Shown here: one piece after another, positions 19,692 through 27,663 of the stretch
Layout of the letters: the number at the start of each line of letters is the position of its first letter
How positions within the stretch are numbered: the stretch's first letter is position 1
Assembly (NCBI GenBank): GCA_038040385.1
Contig: JBBPII010000007.1
Location: forward strand, 62,001-126,000
Length of the DNA stretch: 64,000 bases
Source: Gilichinskyi gelida
Lineage (GTDB): Bacteria > Acidobacteriota > Thermoanaerobaculia > Gp7-AA8
Direction: 5' to 3'
Program-made: the position numbers and the translations under genes
Notes under the pieces: model-generated
What the model was told of the DNA's origin: nothing
The model's input: only the letters and a program-made list of their open reading frames with translations
The model's database searches: none

Positions 19692-21794
19692 CTACTTGTC
19701 CCGACTCTCCTGCTTCTGCTCGTGCTTCTGACGCGCCTCGGCAATCCGTTCCGCGAGCCACGGGTCGTCGCGGACGCTGCGCAGGTCCTTGTCGTCCTTC
19801 GCGTAGCCGCCGACGTCGAAGCCGGCGTTGGACGCCTTCATCAGCCATCCGAGGGCGGCTTGGCGCTCGCCGAGAAGCGCGTGGGCGCATCCGAGGTTGT
19901 ACATGACCGTGCCCGGCCGGTAGCCCATGTTGAGGACGCGGGTGAAGACGTCGACGCCGGTGCGCGGCTGCCCGCCTTCCACCAGCACGAAGCCGTAGTT
20001 GAACCAGGCGCGCGCGATGTTCGAGTGCTGCCGGGTCATGCGGTCGTAATGCACGATGGCGCTCTTCCAGTCGTCGCCCTCGTTGCTCAGCGACAGATCG
20101 TCGGCCAGGCGGGCGATCTCGTTCAGCCGTTGCCCGCGAATGGAGGCGAGATCGGGATCGCCGAGCAGCTTGTCGCTGTCGCCGCCGAAGTTGTGGAGGA
20201 TCGCCTGCTCGAGCGTGTCGAGCGCGCGGGTGCGGTCGCCGCTCAGCGCCTGCGCGCACGCCAGGTTGTACCAGGCCGACCCGGCGAACGGATCGAGGCG
20301 AATGGTCTCGGTGAACGCGGCGATGGCCCGCGGCAGATCGCGCCGGCGCAGCAGCTCCTTCCCCGCCTCGTACCAATCCTCGGATTTGCGCGAGCCCTCC
20401 GCCCGAAGCGCCTCGTACTGCTCGATGGCGCGCCGCTGCCTGACCTCGGTGCGGGAGTCGCCGGAACGGTTGGCGATGCGCGCGAAGCGCGGGTCGGCGC
20501 TGTCGAAGCCGTTGTCCACGGCCTTCTCCAGCCAGTGCATCGCGCTGTCGTGATCGTCCTGCACCGCGTAGGCGGCGGCGATGTTGACCATTGCCGCGGC
20601 GGGGCGGTAATCGAGCTCGATGGCCTTGCGGTACGCGGCGATCGAGACGTCGTAGTCCTCGTGGTTGAACGCCTCTTTCCCGTACTCGAACCACTGCTGC
20701 CCGCTTTCAGGCCGGACTTCAGCCTGGCTCTCGGCGGCGTGGCGCTCCACGGCATGGCGCACTTCGGTCTGCTGCTTCTCGACCGGCGCGGGCTGCGCCG
20801 TCAGCCGGATGGTGGCCAGCGGAAGGACGAGCAGTGCGGCGACGGCGGTGGCGATGGCTACCGCGCGGCGCGACACGCCGCCGCGACGCGCGTCGGGCTG
20901 CAGGATCGACAGCAGGCGTCCCTCGAGCTGCGAGCGGCGCGACATCGCCAGCGTCACCGCGCCGAACGGATCGTGCGCCGGCAGCGAGCGGGCGATGCCG
21001 AGGAGATGGTCGGCGTAGTCGGACGCGCGCGTCCCGCTGGCCAGCACCAGATCGTCGCAGGCCTGCTCGCAGTCACGGCGCGCCGCCCGGTCGAGCGACC
21101 AGGCCAGCGGATGGAACCAGAAGAGCGCGGCGATGGTGCGCGTGAGGAGCAGCGTGATGGCGTCGCCGCGCCGCAGGTGCGCCAGCTCGTGCAGGAAGAC
21201 CACGCGCAGGCGGTCGCGCGACCATTCCAGCGCGTTCGCCGGGAGCAGAAGCGCGGGCCGGGTGATGCCCCACACTAGCGGAACGGTCACCCGCTCGCTG
21301 GCCAGGAGGCGGACCATGCGCGTCACGCCGAGGCGCTCGCCCGCGACGTCGAAATCGCGGACGAGCGCGTCGTCATCGATCTCCCGCGCCCGTCGGGTGA
21401 TCCGTCGGATGGCGATGACCCCGAAGGCTATGCGCGCGATGAAGACCGCGGCGACGGCGAGAACGGCGGGCAGCAGCCAATCCTCGGCCGCCGGCGCGGC
21501 GGGAGCGATCGGATTCGCTACGACGGTGAGGCTCCCATCGCTTTCCGGTTCGATCGCTTCCGCCGTCGTGATCGCCGGCGCCGATTTGGGATTGGGAGGG
21601 AGCAGCGCGAGGGGCCATTGCGGCCCGCCCGCGGAGATCAGGGCAACCGCCAGCATCGAGCAGAACGTGGTCACCGCGACCAGGTAGCGCGTCGACGCCG
21701 CGGCGCGCGTCATCGCCGCCAGCAGCAGGCGGCCGATCAGCGCGACGACCGTCACCCGCGCCACGATCAGGAGAAGCATGGTGGTGGTGTCCAT
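19692..21794 (-). CDS. M56 (BlaR1/MecR1-type) membrane metallopeptidase fused to a TPR domain
   Basis: 700 residues. The N-terminal 310 residues carry membrane helices (for example WLLPAVLAVAAVFIARIAFG) and the zinc motif HELAH near residue 201 (VFLHELAHLRRGDAI), followed by CEQACDDLVLASG, all typical of BlaR1/MecR1 peptidases. A further helix (AVAIATAVAALLVLPLATI, about 320-338) leads to a C-terminal TPR array (about 365-690) where BlaR1 has a penicillin-binding sensor. Known for M56/BlaI pairs: the peptidase is activated by a signal and triggers loss of the repressor. The start overlaps the BlaI stop by one base (TAATG), so the two form an operon. Confidence 0.87.
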   Translation of the reverse strand: MDTTTMLLLIVARVTVVALIGRLLLAAMTRAAASTRYLVAVTTFCSMLAVALISAGGPQWPLALLPPNPKSAPAITTAEAIEPESDGSLTVVANPIAPAAPAAEDWLLPAVLAVAAVFIARIAFGVIAIRRITRRAREIDDDALVRDFDVAGERLGVTRMVRLLASERVTVPLVWGITRPALLLPANALEWSRDRLRVVFLHELAHLRRGDAITLLLTRTIAALFWFHPLAWSLDRAARRDCEQACDDLVLASGTRASDYADHLLGIARSLPAHDPFGAVTLAMSRRSQLEGRLLSILQPDARRGGVSRRAVAIATAVAALLVLPLATIRLTAQPAPVEKQQTEVRHAVERHAAESQAEVRPESGQQWFEYGKEAFNHEDYDVSIAAYRKAIELDYRPAAAMVNIAAAYAVQDDHDSAMHWLEKAVDNGFDSADPRFARIANRSGDSRTEVRQRRAIEQYEALRAEGSRKSEDWYEAGKELLRRRDLPRAIAAFTETIRLDPFAGSAWYNLACAQALSGDRTRALDTLEQAILHNFGGDSDKLLGDPDLASIRGQRLNEIARLADDLSLSNEGDDWKSAIVHYDRMTRQHSNIARAWFNYGFVLVEGGQPRTGVDVFTRVLNMGYRPGTVMYNLGCAHALLGERQAALGWLMKASNAGFDVGGYAKDDKDLRSVRDDPWLAERIAEARQKHEQKQESRDK

Positions 21795-22177
21795 TACCGT
21801 CCCTCCTTCCTGGCGTGCTCGATGAGCTTGGAGATGTGATCGAGATCGTCGCCGGAGAGCTCCTCGCCGGAGCGTTCGATGAGCGTGGCCACGACGTTGG
21901 CCACCGACCCGTCGAAGAACGTGGCCAGCAGATGATCGAGCGCGCTCTGGCCCGCCTTGTCTCGGTTGAGGGTGGGGCGGTAGACATAGCGGGTGCCGTC
22001 GTCCTCGTGGCGGAGCAGCCCTTTCTGCTCCAGCACCCGAAGAGTGGCGCGCACCGCCGAATAGCTCGGCGGCTCGGCCATGGCCTCCATCACTTCACCG
22101 GCCGTGGCCTTGGACGCGCGGAAGATGATGTCCATCATTTCGCGCTCCCGGCGGCTGAGCGACTGCATTTTCCTCAT
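21794..22177 (-). CDS. BlaI/MecI/CopY family transcriptional repressor
   Basis: 127 residues from ATG 22177, preceded by GGAGG five bases upstream; an upstream in-frame extension reads through the operator and is unlikely. A winged helix covers LSRREREMMDIIFRASKATAGEVM...SYSAVRATLRVLEQKGLL; the C-terminal dimerisation half reads ALDHLLATFFDGSVANVVATLIE. BlaI-type repressors bind palindromes in their own promoter and are cleaved or released when the M56 partner is activated. A perfect 20-bp palindrome lies 28 bases upstream of the start. Confidence 0.9.
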   Translation of the reverse strand: MRKMQSLSRREREMMDIIFRASKATAGEVMEAMAEPPSYSAVRATLRVLEQKGLLRHEDDGTRYVYRPTLNRDKAGQSALDHLLATFFDGSVANVVATLIERSGEELSGDDLDHISKLIEHARKEGR

Positions 22178-22205
22178 GAGCGCCTCCGTGGTCTCGACTG
22201 CTGAA

Positions 22206-22225
22206 TTTCCAGCATATGCTGGAAA
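22206..22225. promoter_or_regulatory. Perfect 20-bp palindrome, likely BlaI-family operator
   Basis: TTTCCAGCATATGCTGGAAA is fully self-complementary. It lies between the divergent blaI-type and DHH genes, 28 bases upstream of the repressor start and about 75 bases upstream of the DHH start. Dyad operators in this position are standard for BlaI/MecI/CopY proteins. The match to this particular repressor is inferred from position and symmetry. Confidence 0.7.
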
Positions 22226-22300
22226 AATAGCATCGAGCATCCGCTTTGGCAAGGATCTTCCGCTTGCGCCGTTGAAAACTTCGCGTTAAAACCGTCCGCT

Positions 22301-23206
22301 ATGCGGCTGGTGACTCGTGGCGACCTCGATGGGCTGACCAGCGCCGTGATCATCACGGCCAAGGAGCCGGTCGACGAGATCCTGCTCATCCATCCGCAGG
22401 ACATCACCGATCGCAGCGTCGAGATCCGCGCAGACGACATCCTGGCCAACGTTCCCTACGACTCGCGCTGCGGGAAGTGGTTCGACCATCACCTCCTCAC
22501 GCCGAGCAATCAGCGGCCCCCCGCGCAGTTCGACGGACGCTACGGCCTCACCCCCTCGGCCGCCCGGCTGGTCTACGAGTACTACTCCGAACGCCATCCA
22601 AAGGATCCGGAACTGCTGCGCCTGGCCCGGCTGGTCGACGAGACCGACCGTCTCGACGGCGCGCGCCTCACGCCCGACGACGTCGAGCATCCGCGCGACT
22701 ACATCCTCCTCGGATACACCATCGACAGCCGTACCGGCCTCGGCTCGTTCGACGATTACTTCCGCAAGCTCGTCGACTGGCTGAAGACGATGCCCATCGA
22801 GGAGGTGCTCGAGCAGCCCGAGGTGCGCGCGCGGGTGGAGCGCATCCGCAATGAGCAGGAGACCTTCCGCGGCCTCCTGCAGCGCAACAGCTTCCTGCTC
22901 AATAACGTGGTGGTGACCGATCTCCGGGAGATCGAGCGACTCCCCGCCGGCAACCGCTTCCTGGTCTACTCGCTCTTTCCCGCCGCGAACGTCTCGCTGC
23001 GTGTGCATTGGGGCCCGTCGCACGAGAGCGTGGTCGCCGCGGTCGGCCACAGCATCTTCAACCGCACCTGCAACACCTCGGTCGGCGACCTGATGTCCAA
23101 GTACGGCGGCGGCGGCCACCACGGCGCGGGAACGTGCGTGCTGCCGGTGGACAAGGCGGCCGACGCGATCGAGGAGATCCTGTACGAGTTACAGGCCAAC
23201 GGATGA
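22301..23206 (+). CDS. DHH/DHHA1 family phosphoesterase
   Basis: 301 residues. Motifs in order: THRGDLDGLTSA-type metal motif at the N-terminus (VTRGDLDGLTSAV), the DHH triad in KWFDHHLL, LVDETDRLDG, and the C-terminal DHHA1 motif GGGGHHGAGTC. These proteins hydrolyse phosphodiester or phosphoanhydride bonds (nano-RNA, cyclic dinucleotides, pApA or polyphosphate); the exact substrate cannot be assigned. Divergent from the BlaI gene and possibly sharing its palindromic operator. Confidence 0.87.
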   Translation: MRLVTRGDLDGLTSAVIITAKEPVDEILLIHPQDITDRSVEIRADDILANVPYDSRCGKWFDHHLLTPSNQRPPAQFDGRYGLTPSAARLVYEYYSERHPKDPELLRLARLVDETDRLDGARLTPDDVEHPRDYILLGYTIDSRTGLGSFDDYFRKLVDWLKTMPIEEVLEQPEVRARVERIRNEQETFRGLLQRNSFLLNNVVVTDLREIERLPAGNRFLVYSLFPAANVSLRVHWGPSHESVVAAVGHSIFNRTCNTSVGDLMSKYGGGGHHGAGTCVLPVDKAADAIEEILYELQANG

Positions 23207-23229
23207 TATTGCCGGCGAGCGGCAATATC
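23205..23229. terminator. Hairpin after the DHH gene
   Basis: GATATTGCCG-GCGAG-CGGCAATATC, a perfect 10-bp stem that starts on the stop codon of the DHH gene. There is no T tract, so factor-independent termination is uncertain. Downstream, up to 23387, is a GC-rich stretch of further hairpins and no gene. Confidence 0.4.
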
Positions 23230-23363
23230 TGCCGCCGCAGCAGTCGGCGCTTCGCGCGGCTGAGCGTCGGCAACTGCGGGCGGAGCGCCGCCGTCCTCGG
23301 CGGCTGGCCCGGCGGCGTCCCGCCGCCGCTCCTGCTTAGCCTCGCATTAAGGGAGCAGCAGGT

Positions 23364-23379
23364 GGCAGGTGCACCTGCC
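23364..23379. repeat. 16-bp palindrome at the broken end of an NTF2-like gene
   Basis: GGCAGGTGCACCTGCC is fully self-complementary. It lies 8 bases beyond the premature stop of the truncated gene at 23388-23546, near the point where its coding sequence is lost. Confidence 0.6.
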
Positions 23380-23387
23380 CAGTCATG

Positions 23388-23546
23388 TCATCGATCCTCG
23401 GCGTCGGCGGTGTACAAGCCTTCGATGTAGTCGAGCGCGGCATGCTTGATCGCGGCCTCGTCGTCGGCTGCCGCGCGCGCGACGGGCGCGAGCGCGGCGA
23501 CCGACAGGAGCAGCGCGAGGCTCTTTCTCACCGCGGCCACAGCCAT
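23388..23546 (-). pseudogene. Truncated NTF2/lumazine-binding-like secreted protein
   Basis: 52 residues: a signal peptide (VRKSLALLLSVAALAPVARAA) then DDEAAIKHAALDYIEGLYTAD, the typical opening of putative lumazine-binding/NTF2-like proteins, which normally run about 150 residues. The frame ends three residues later, and the following DNA is palindromic and non-coding. It overlaps the 3' end of the upstream membrane protein gene by 19 bases. Probably a remnant. Confidence 0.55.
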
Positions 23547-24085
23547 CCGAAGGTCCCGGCGATCAGCAGGCCGAAGATCACTCCGTCGATGATGGTCTTG
23601 AAGGTCACCGGCCACGGCTTCCCGTACCAGATGGAGTCGGCGATGCTGTTGAAGGAGAAGGCGAGGATTCCCGCGGTGCCGGCGACGCGGAAGACGCGCA
23701 TGTAGTCCGTGCCTGGTCCCAGAGTGATGCCGGTGAGGTAGGCGACGACGGTGCAGACGACCAGCAGGTAGACGAAGTAGAGGATCAGCGTCTTGGGGAA
23801 GGAGAACGCGCTGGGGTTGCGCAGGATGAGGGAGGCCATCGGCCCCTTCTGCGCTGCGGCGCGCTGCTCGGGAGTGGTGTTCTTCCAGTCCATCATCGGC
23901 ACGGCGTACTGCCCCGAGCGCGCGCTGGCCAGCGCGCCGAGGACCGTGGCTTCGTCGGGGAGCCGTTCGTAGTCCTTGCGATGCCAGAACGGCAGCATCA
24001 TCCAAAGAACGTTGGCGGCGATGAAGATGAAGACAGCGGAGAGGAGGATGGGAAGACAGAGCATGGACAAGGGGACCATGGGCAC
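23528..24085 (-). CDS. Hypothetical four-helix membrane protein
   Basis: 185 residues of a conserved-looking but unnamed type. An N-terminal helix (PLSMLCLPILLSAVFIFIAA) is followed by a soluble stretch of about 65 residues (HRKDYERLPDEATVLGALAS...), then three more helices, LILYFVYLLVVCTVVAYLTG, VAGTAGILAFSFNSIADSIW and TIIDGVIFGLLIAGTFGWLW. No catalytic motif is visible. Start ATG 24085 was taken because it opens the first helix. Confidence 0.65.
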   Translation of the reverse strand: MPMVPLSMLCLPILLSAVFIFIAANVLWMMLPFWHRKDYERLPDEATVLGALASARSGQYAVPMMDWKNTTPEQRAAAQKGPMASLILRNPSAFSFPKTLILYFVYLLVVCTVVAYLTGITLGPGTDYMRVFRVAGTAGILAFSFNSIADSIWYGKPWPVTFKTIIDGVIFGLLIAGTFGWLWPR

Positions 24086-24153
24086 CTCGTTGCGTTCTTG
24101 GACGGTCTTGGACGGTCTTCTGACGATTCTACACGGGAGCGGGATTCCGGCGG

Positions 24154-24966
24154 CTACTCAGCACATCGCTCCGCGATCACTGACTGAAGCTCCGGCGACC
24201 TCGATGCGCCGAGTTTCAGCAGATTGAGTGCGAGGCGTTGAATCTCATGTTGCTTTACCGGAGAGCCATGAAGAAAGCGAAACTCGACGCGCTGAGTGTC
24301 GCGCCACCTGGTCCTGATCCAATTCACCGGATTTCGCGGAGCCTGCAGAATCTCGCCGCTCTCCCACACGCTGGTTCGGGTGTTACCGCTTTGTAGTTTG
24401 GTTCCCGCCTTCGTCACCGGAGATGAGTTGAAGGCGATGGCTTCCACGTTCGGGTACACGAACGACATGTGAAACGCCAGGCCACCGCCGAGCGAGTGGC
24501 CCGTCGTGACGACCTTTATGGACGGATCGGGATATCGGGTGAGAATTCGTTCAAACTCCGCCGAGGCCGGCGGAATCTGTTCTCTGAAGAATGGAATCAG
24601 GTTTTGAATCCAGTCCCTCCGCTCATCGGTGCCGCGAAACGCCACCACGACCTCCGTCAGCTTGTCGTCGTCCCACCGTTCGAAGACCGCGAGAGCGAGG
24701 CCGACACCCTTCAACTCCTTACGGAGCTCTGTCACCTCCGACCAATCCTGCGGAAGAGGGATGACGCGACCGTCACCCGCGTAGACGTTGTTGCTCATGA
24801 TGGCGTAGGGCGCCAGGCGCGCCGCCTGGTCGGCGAGCGCGACGTTCTTTCGAACCTGCCGGTCCGTGAGCGGCGTGCAGATATCGGAGGCGGCCAAACC
24901 GGCGGCCGGAACGGCCAAAGCGCACGCCAGCAGGAAACGCGCTGTAGATGCGGCGAATCTACTCAC
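24154..24966 (-). CDS. Class 3 lipase-like secreted hydrolase
   Basis: 270 residues from a GTG start at 24966 that overlaps the upstream stop by 8 bases; earlier in-frame residues overlap the upstream gene and are not convincing. A signal peptide covers about residues 1-27 (FLLACALAVPAAGLAAS). The nucleophile elbow is TTGHSLGGGLAFHMSF with Ser158, and EVVVAFRGTDERRDW is the oxyanion/lid region typical of lipase class 3. Predicted extracytoplasmic lipid or ester hydrolase. Confidence 0.82.
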   Translation of the reverse strand: MSRFAASTARFLLACALAVPAAGLAASDICTPLTDRQVRKNVALADQAARLAPYAIMSNNVYAGDGRVIPLPQDWSEVTELRKELKGVGLALAVFERWDDDKLTEVVVAFRGTDERRDWIQNLIPFFREQIPPASAEFERILTRYPDPSIKVVTTGHSLGGGLAFHMSFVYPNVEAIAFNSSPVTKAGTKLQSGNTRTSVWESGEILQAPRNPVNWIRTRWRDTQRVEFRFLHGSPVKQHEIQRLALNLLKLGASRSPELQSVIAERCAE

Positions 24967-25504
24967 AGCCGATCTCCATCTTCTTGACGTGCGCCCAAGC
25001 CGCTTGTGCGAGCTCTGAATCGCCACGGTCGGATTGATCGGCCTCTTGTGACGCAGGGGAGGCGCCGACGGCGAATAAGGGAATCGCCGTTCGCAGGGGA
25101 AGGGTGATCGCAGACACCAAGAGCGCTCCGCATGCCAGTGCGGGCAGAGCGACGTGCCAGAGCCAATCCTCGACCACCGGAACGTAGGCCTTCTGCCTCT
25201 GTATGTCTCTCAGGACGAGCGCCACGTAGGCAATTCCAACGACGGCACAAGCGGCCAGGCAGACGGCGGGAATCGCGACCGTCTGCCACGGTGCACTGAG
25301 GATCGCCGACATCAGCAATGTGGTGCAGAAGTGGACGACCGCAGGACTGGCGAATACTCGGGTCGTCGTTCCGGAGATCAGCTTCATCTCCGCGCCCAGC
25401 ACGATCACCACGAATTGCAGGCCGGTGAGCGCGGCGGCTGAAGAACCGACGATGACGTAGAAACTCTCCCACGCCGCGAAGGGAAGCGCGATTCCTTGCT
25501 CCAT
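24959..25504 (-). CDS. Hypothetical membrane protein with an odd C-terminus
   Basis: 181 residues. Helices at about 10-34 (ESFYVIVGSSAAALTGLQFVVIVLG), 58-75, 79-100 and 122-143. After LPLRTAIPLFAVGA the sequence changes abruptly to a hydrophilic tail (SQEADQSDRGDSELAQ...), where a further membrane helix would be expected; a frameshift near 25060 is possible. Function unknown. Translationally coupled to the lipase downstream. Confidence 0.6.
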   Translation of the reverse strand: MEQGIALPFAAWESFYVIVGSSAAALTGLQFVVIVLGAEMKLISGTTTRVFASPAVVHFCTTLLMSAILSAPWQTVAIPAVCLAACAVVGIAYVALVLRDIQRQKAYVPVVEDWLWHVALPALACGALLVSAITLPLRTAIPLFAVGASPASQEADQSDRGDSELAQAAWAHVKKMEIGCE

Positions 25505-25636
25505 GACCGTCTCCGAGCGAGAAAGAGTATTACGAATTGGATCGGACCCAGTCGGGCTCGAGCATGCTGCAGCCGCTGCCGCGCACCTAGCCGGAGTTGA
25601 CTTGGCGCGGCATCTCTGCTCATATCTCGGCCACCC

Positions 25637-27097
25637 ATGAAAGTTTCGCTGTTGAAGGCCCCGATCGGGGGAATCATCGGCCTGGAGATGATCACCTTCG
25701 TCGAGCCGCTGGGGCTGGAATGCGTCGCCGGGGGCCTTGAGCTGGAAGGTCACTCCTGCCAGATCGTCGACATGCGCATCGACGGTGTGGAGGGCGGCAT
25801 GGCGAAGGTTCGGGCATTCGAGCCCGACATCGTCGGCCTGCAGTGCAACTTCACCACGGAGCGCTATCGCGCCCTCCGCCTGGTGCGCCGCGTCCGGCAG
25901 GACTTCCCCGGCGCGCTGGTGGTCATGGGGGGGCACGACGCGTCGCGCGATCCGCGCTGGTTCCTCAAGCCGGGGATCGACGTCATCGTGATCGGCGACG
26001 GCGAGGAAGTCATGCCGTTGCTGGTCGAAGCGTGGGACCGAACGAAAGACCTGCGCAGCGTGCCGGGTCTGCTGATCAACGCCTCGCCTCCCATCGATAC
26101 GGGACACGCTCCCGCGCGCCGGAACATCGACGAGCTTCCCTTCCCCGCCCGCCACTTGATCAGGGAGTACGCGGGCGAGTACTACATCAACTTCCGCCGG
26201 CCGCTGGCACTCCTCGAAACGGCGCGCGGTTGCCCGTTCAAGTGCAATTTCTGTTCGGTGTGGAAGTTTCACGAGAGCACGTTTCGTGAGAAGTCGCCGG
26301 AGCGGGTTGTCGCCGAGTTGCAGCAGATCGAAGCGCCGAACGTTTTCATCACCGACGACATCTTCTGGATGAACGTGAAACGCGGGCGGGAGATGGCCAA
26401 GGCGCTCGTGGCATCCGGCATTCGCAAGCACTACACGCTCCAGACGCGCAGCGACATCATCTGCAAGTTCCCCGATCTGGTCGAGATGTGGAAGGACTGC
26501 GGGCGCATGACGGTGTTTCTCGGCCTGGAGAAGATCGACGACGCGGGGCTCAAGTCGGTCAACAAGAAGAACAGCGCGGACAACAACAACCAGGCCATTC
26601 GCATCCTGCAGGAGCTCGGCGTCGGCTATACGCCGAATTTCATCGTTGACCCCTCGTGGGATCATGAAGACTTCGAGAAGCTCAAACGATGGGTCGATGA
26701 GACGGGGGCGTACAACTCCGGCTACTCCGTTCTGACGCCGCTCCCCGGCACCGACCTGTGGGATGAGACCGAGTCTTCGATTAATACCCAGGACTGGGAG
26801 CTGTTCGACATCGCGCACTCAGTGCTTCCCACCAAACTCCCACTGCTCGAGTTCTATCGCGAATACGCGGGACTCTGGAAGCATGGCCTCGACGTCCGCT
26901 ATCGGACCGAAGGAAAAGTGAAGACCTACCTCGGCCTGGTCGCCGCTCTGGCGACGGGGAAGGTGACGCTCTCCGCGATTCGGAAGGGAATGCGGTTGGG
27001 GATGGGCAACGTGCTCAGCAACCCGCAGTCCTTTCTGCGCGCCCACGACGAGAGCGAGGCGCGGCTCGCCGAAGCCGAGTCGCTCTTCGCCAATTGA
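25637..27097 (+). CDS. B12-binding radical SAM protein, HpnR-like
   Basis: 486 residues. The N-terminal cobalamin-binding Rossmann domain (about 1-160) includes DIVGLQCNFTTERYRALRLV and VVMGGHDASRDPRW. The radical SAM cluster is ARGCPFKCNFCSVW, with Cys199, Cys203 and Cys206, followed by the HpnR-type continuation KFHESTFREKSPERVV. Class B enzymes of this kind methylate unreactive carbons; HpnR is the hopanoid C-3 methylase. The hopanoid assignment rests on the motif region only and no other hopanoid gene is in the window, so another lipid substrate is possible. Confidence 0.72.
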   Translation: MKVSLLKAPIGGIIGLEMITFVEPLGLECVAGGLELEGHSCQIVDMRIDGVEGGMAKVRAFEPDIVGLQCNFTTERYRALRLVRRVRQDFPGALVVMGGHDASRDPRWFLKPGIDVIVIGDGEEVMPLLVEAWDRTKDLRSVPGLLINASPPIDTGHAPARRNIDELPFPARHLIREYAGEYYINFRRPLALLETARGCPFKCNFCSVWKFHESTFREKSPERVVAELQQIEAPNVFITDDIFWMNVKRGREMAKALVASGIRKHYTLQTRSDIICKFPDLVEMWKDCGRMTVFLGLEKIDDAGLKSVNKKNSADNNNQAIRILQELGVGYTPNFIVDPSWDHEDFEKLKRWVDETGAYNSGYSVLTPLPGTDLWDETESSINTQDWELFDIAHSVLPTKLPLLEFYREYAGLWKHGLDVRYRTEGKVKTYLGLVAALATGKVTLSAIRKGMRLGMGNVLSNPQSFLRAHDESEARLAEAESLFAN

Positions 27098-27133
27098 GCG
27101 GCGCCGGTCCTAATGAGGTGCGCCGAGAGCGCC

Positions 27134-27660
27134 TCATCTCCGGTACACGTCGGTGTTCAGGTATTTCAGGCCGGAGTCGGCCATCAGCGTGACCACAGTG
27201 GCCTCCGGCCCCAGCCGCTCGGCCACTTGAATGGCGGCGACCACGTTTGCGCCGGAAGACGTTCCTGCGAAGACGCCCTCCTCCCGCGCGATGCGCCTGG
27301 CCATCTCTTTCGCGTCGTCCGTTTTGACCGCCAGAATCTCGTCCACGAGTGTCGGATCCCAGAGTGGGGGAGTGTAGCCAATCCCGACACCTTCGATCTT
27401 GTGAGGCCCTGGCTCTCCCCCCAGCAGCACGGACGATTCGGCCGGTTCGACGACCACGATCCTGATGCTCGGTTTGTATCGTTTCAGCACCGTGGCCACA
27501 CCGCGTGACGAGGCGGCCGTACCCACGCAGTGGACGAAGGCGTCGATCTGTCCATTCGTCTGCCTCCAGATCTCCTCGCCCAGCGGGTAGTAGCCCGCGA
27601 TGCTGTCGTAGTTGTTGAGCTGGTCCGTCCAGTACGTGTTCGGCTCCCGGCTCAGCGCAC
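27134..27660 (-). pseudogene. PLP-dependent cysteine synthase, C-terminal fragment
   Basis: About 175 residues of a cysteine synthase family protein: NTYWTDQLNNYDSIAGYYPL, VHCVGTAASSRGVATVL (phosphate-binding loop), GPHKIEGVGIGYTPP, EEGVFAGTSSGANVVAA and the terminal SGLKYLNTDVYRR. The N-terminal part, including the PLP lysine, is missing: upstream of about 27655 the frame turns into noise that is antisense to the next gene. The break coincides with the 5' end of a glycosyltransferase gene on the plus strand. Confidence 0.8.
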
Positions 27661-27663
27661 GGG

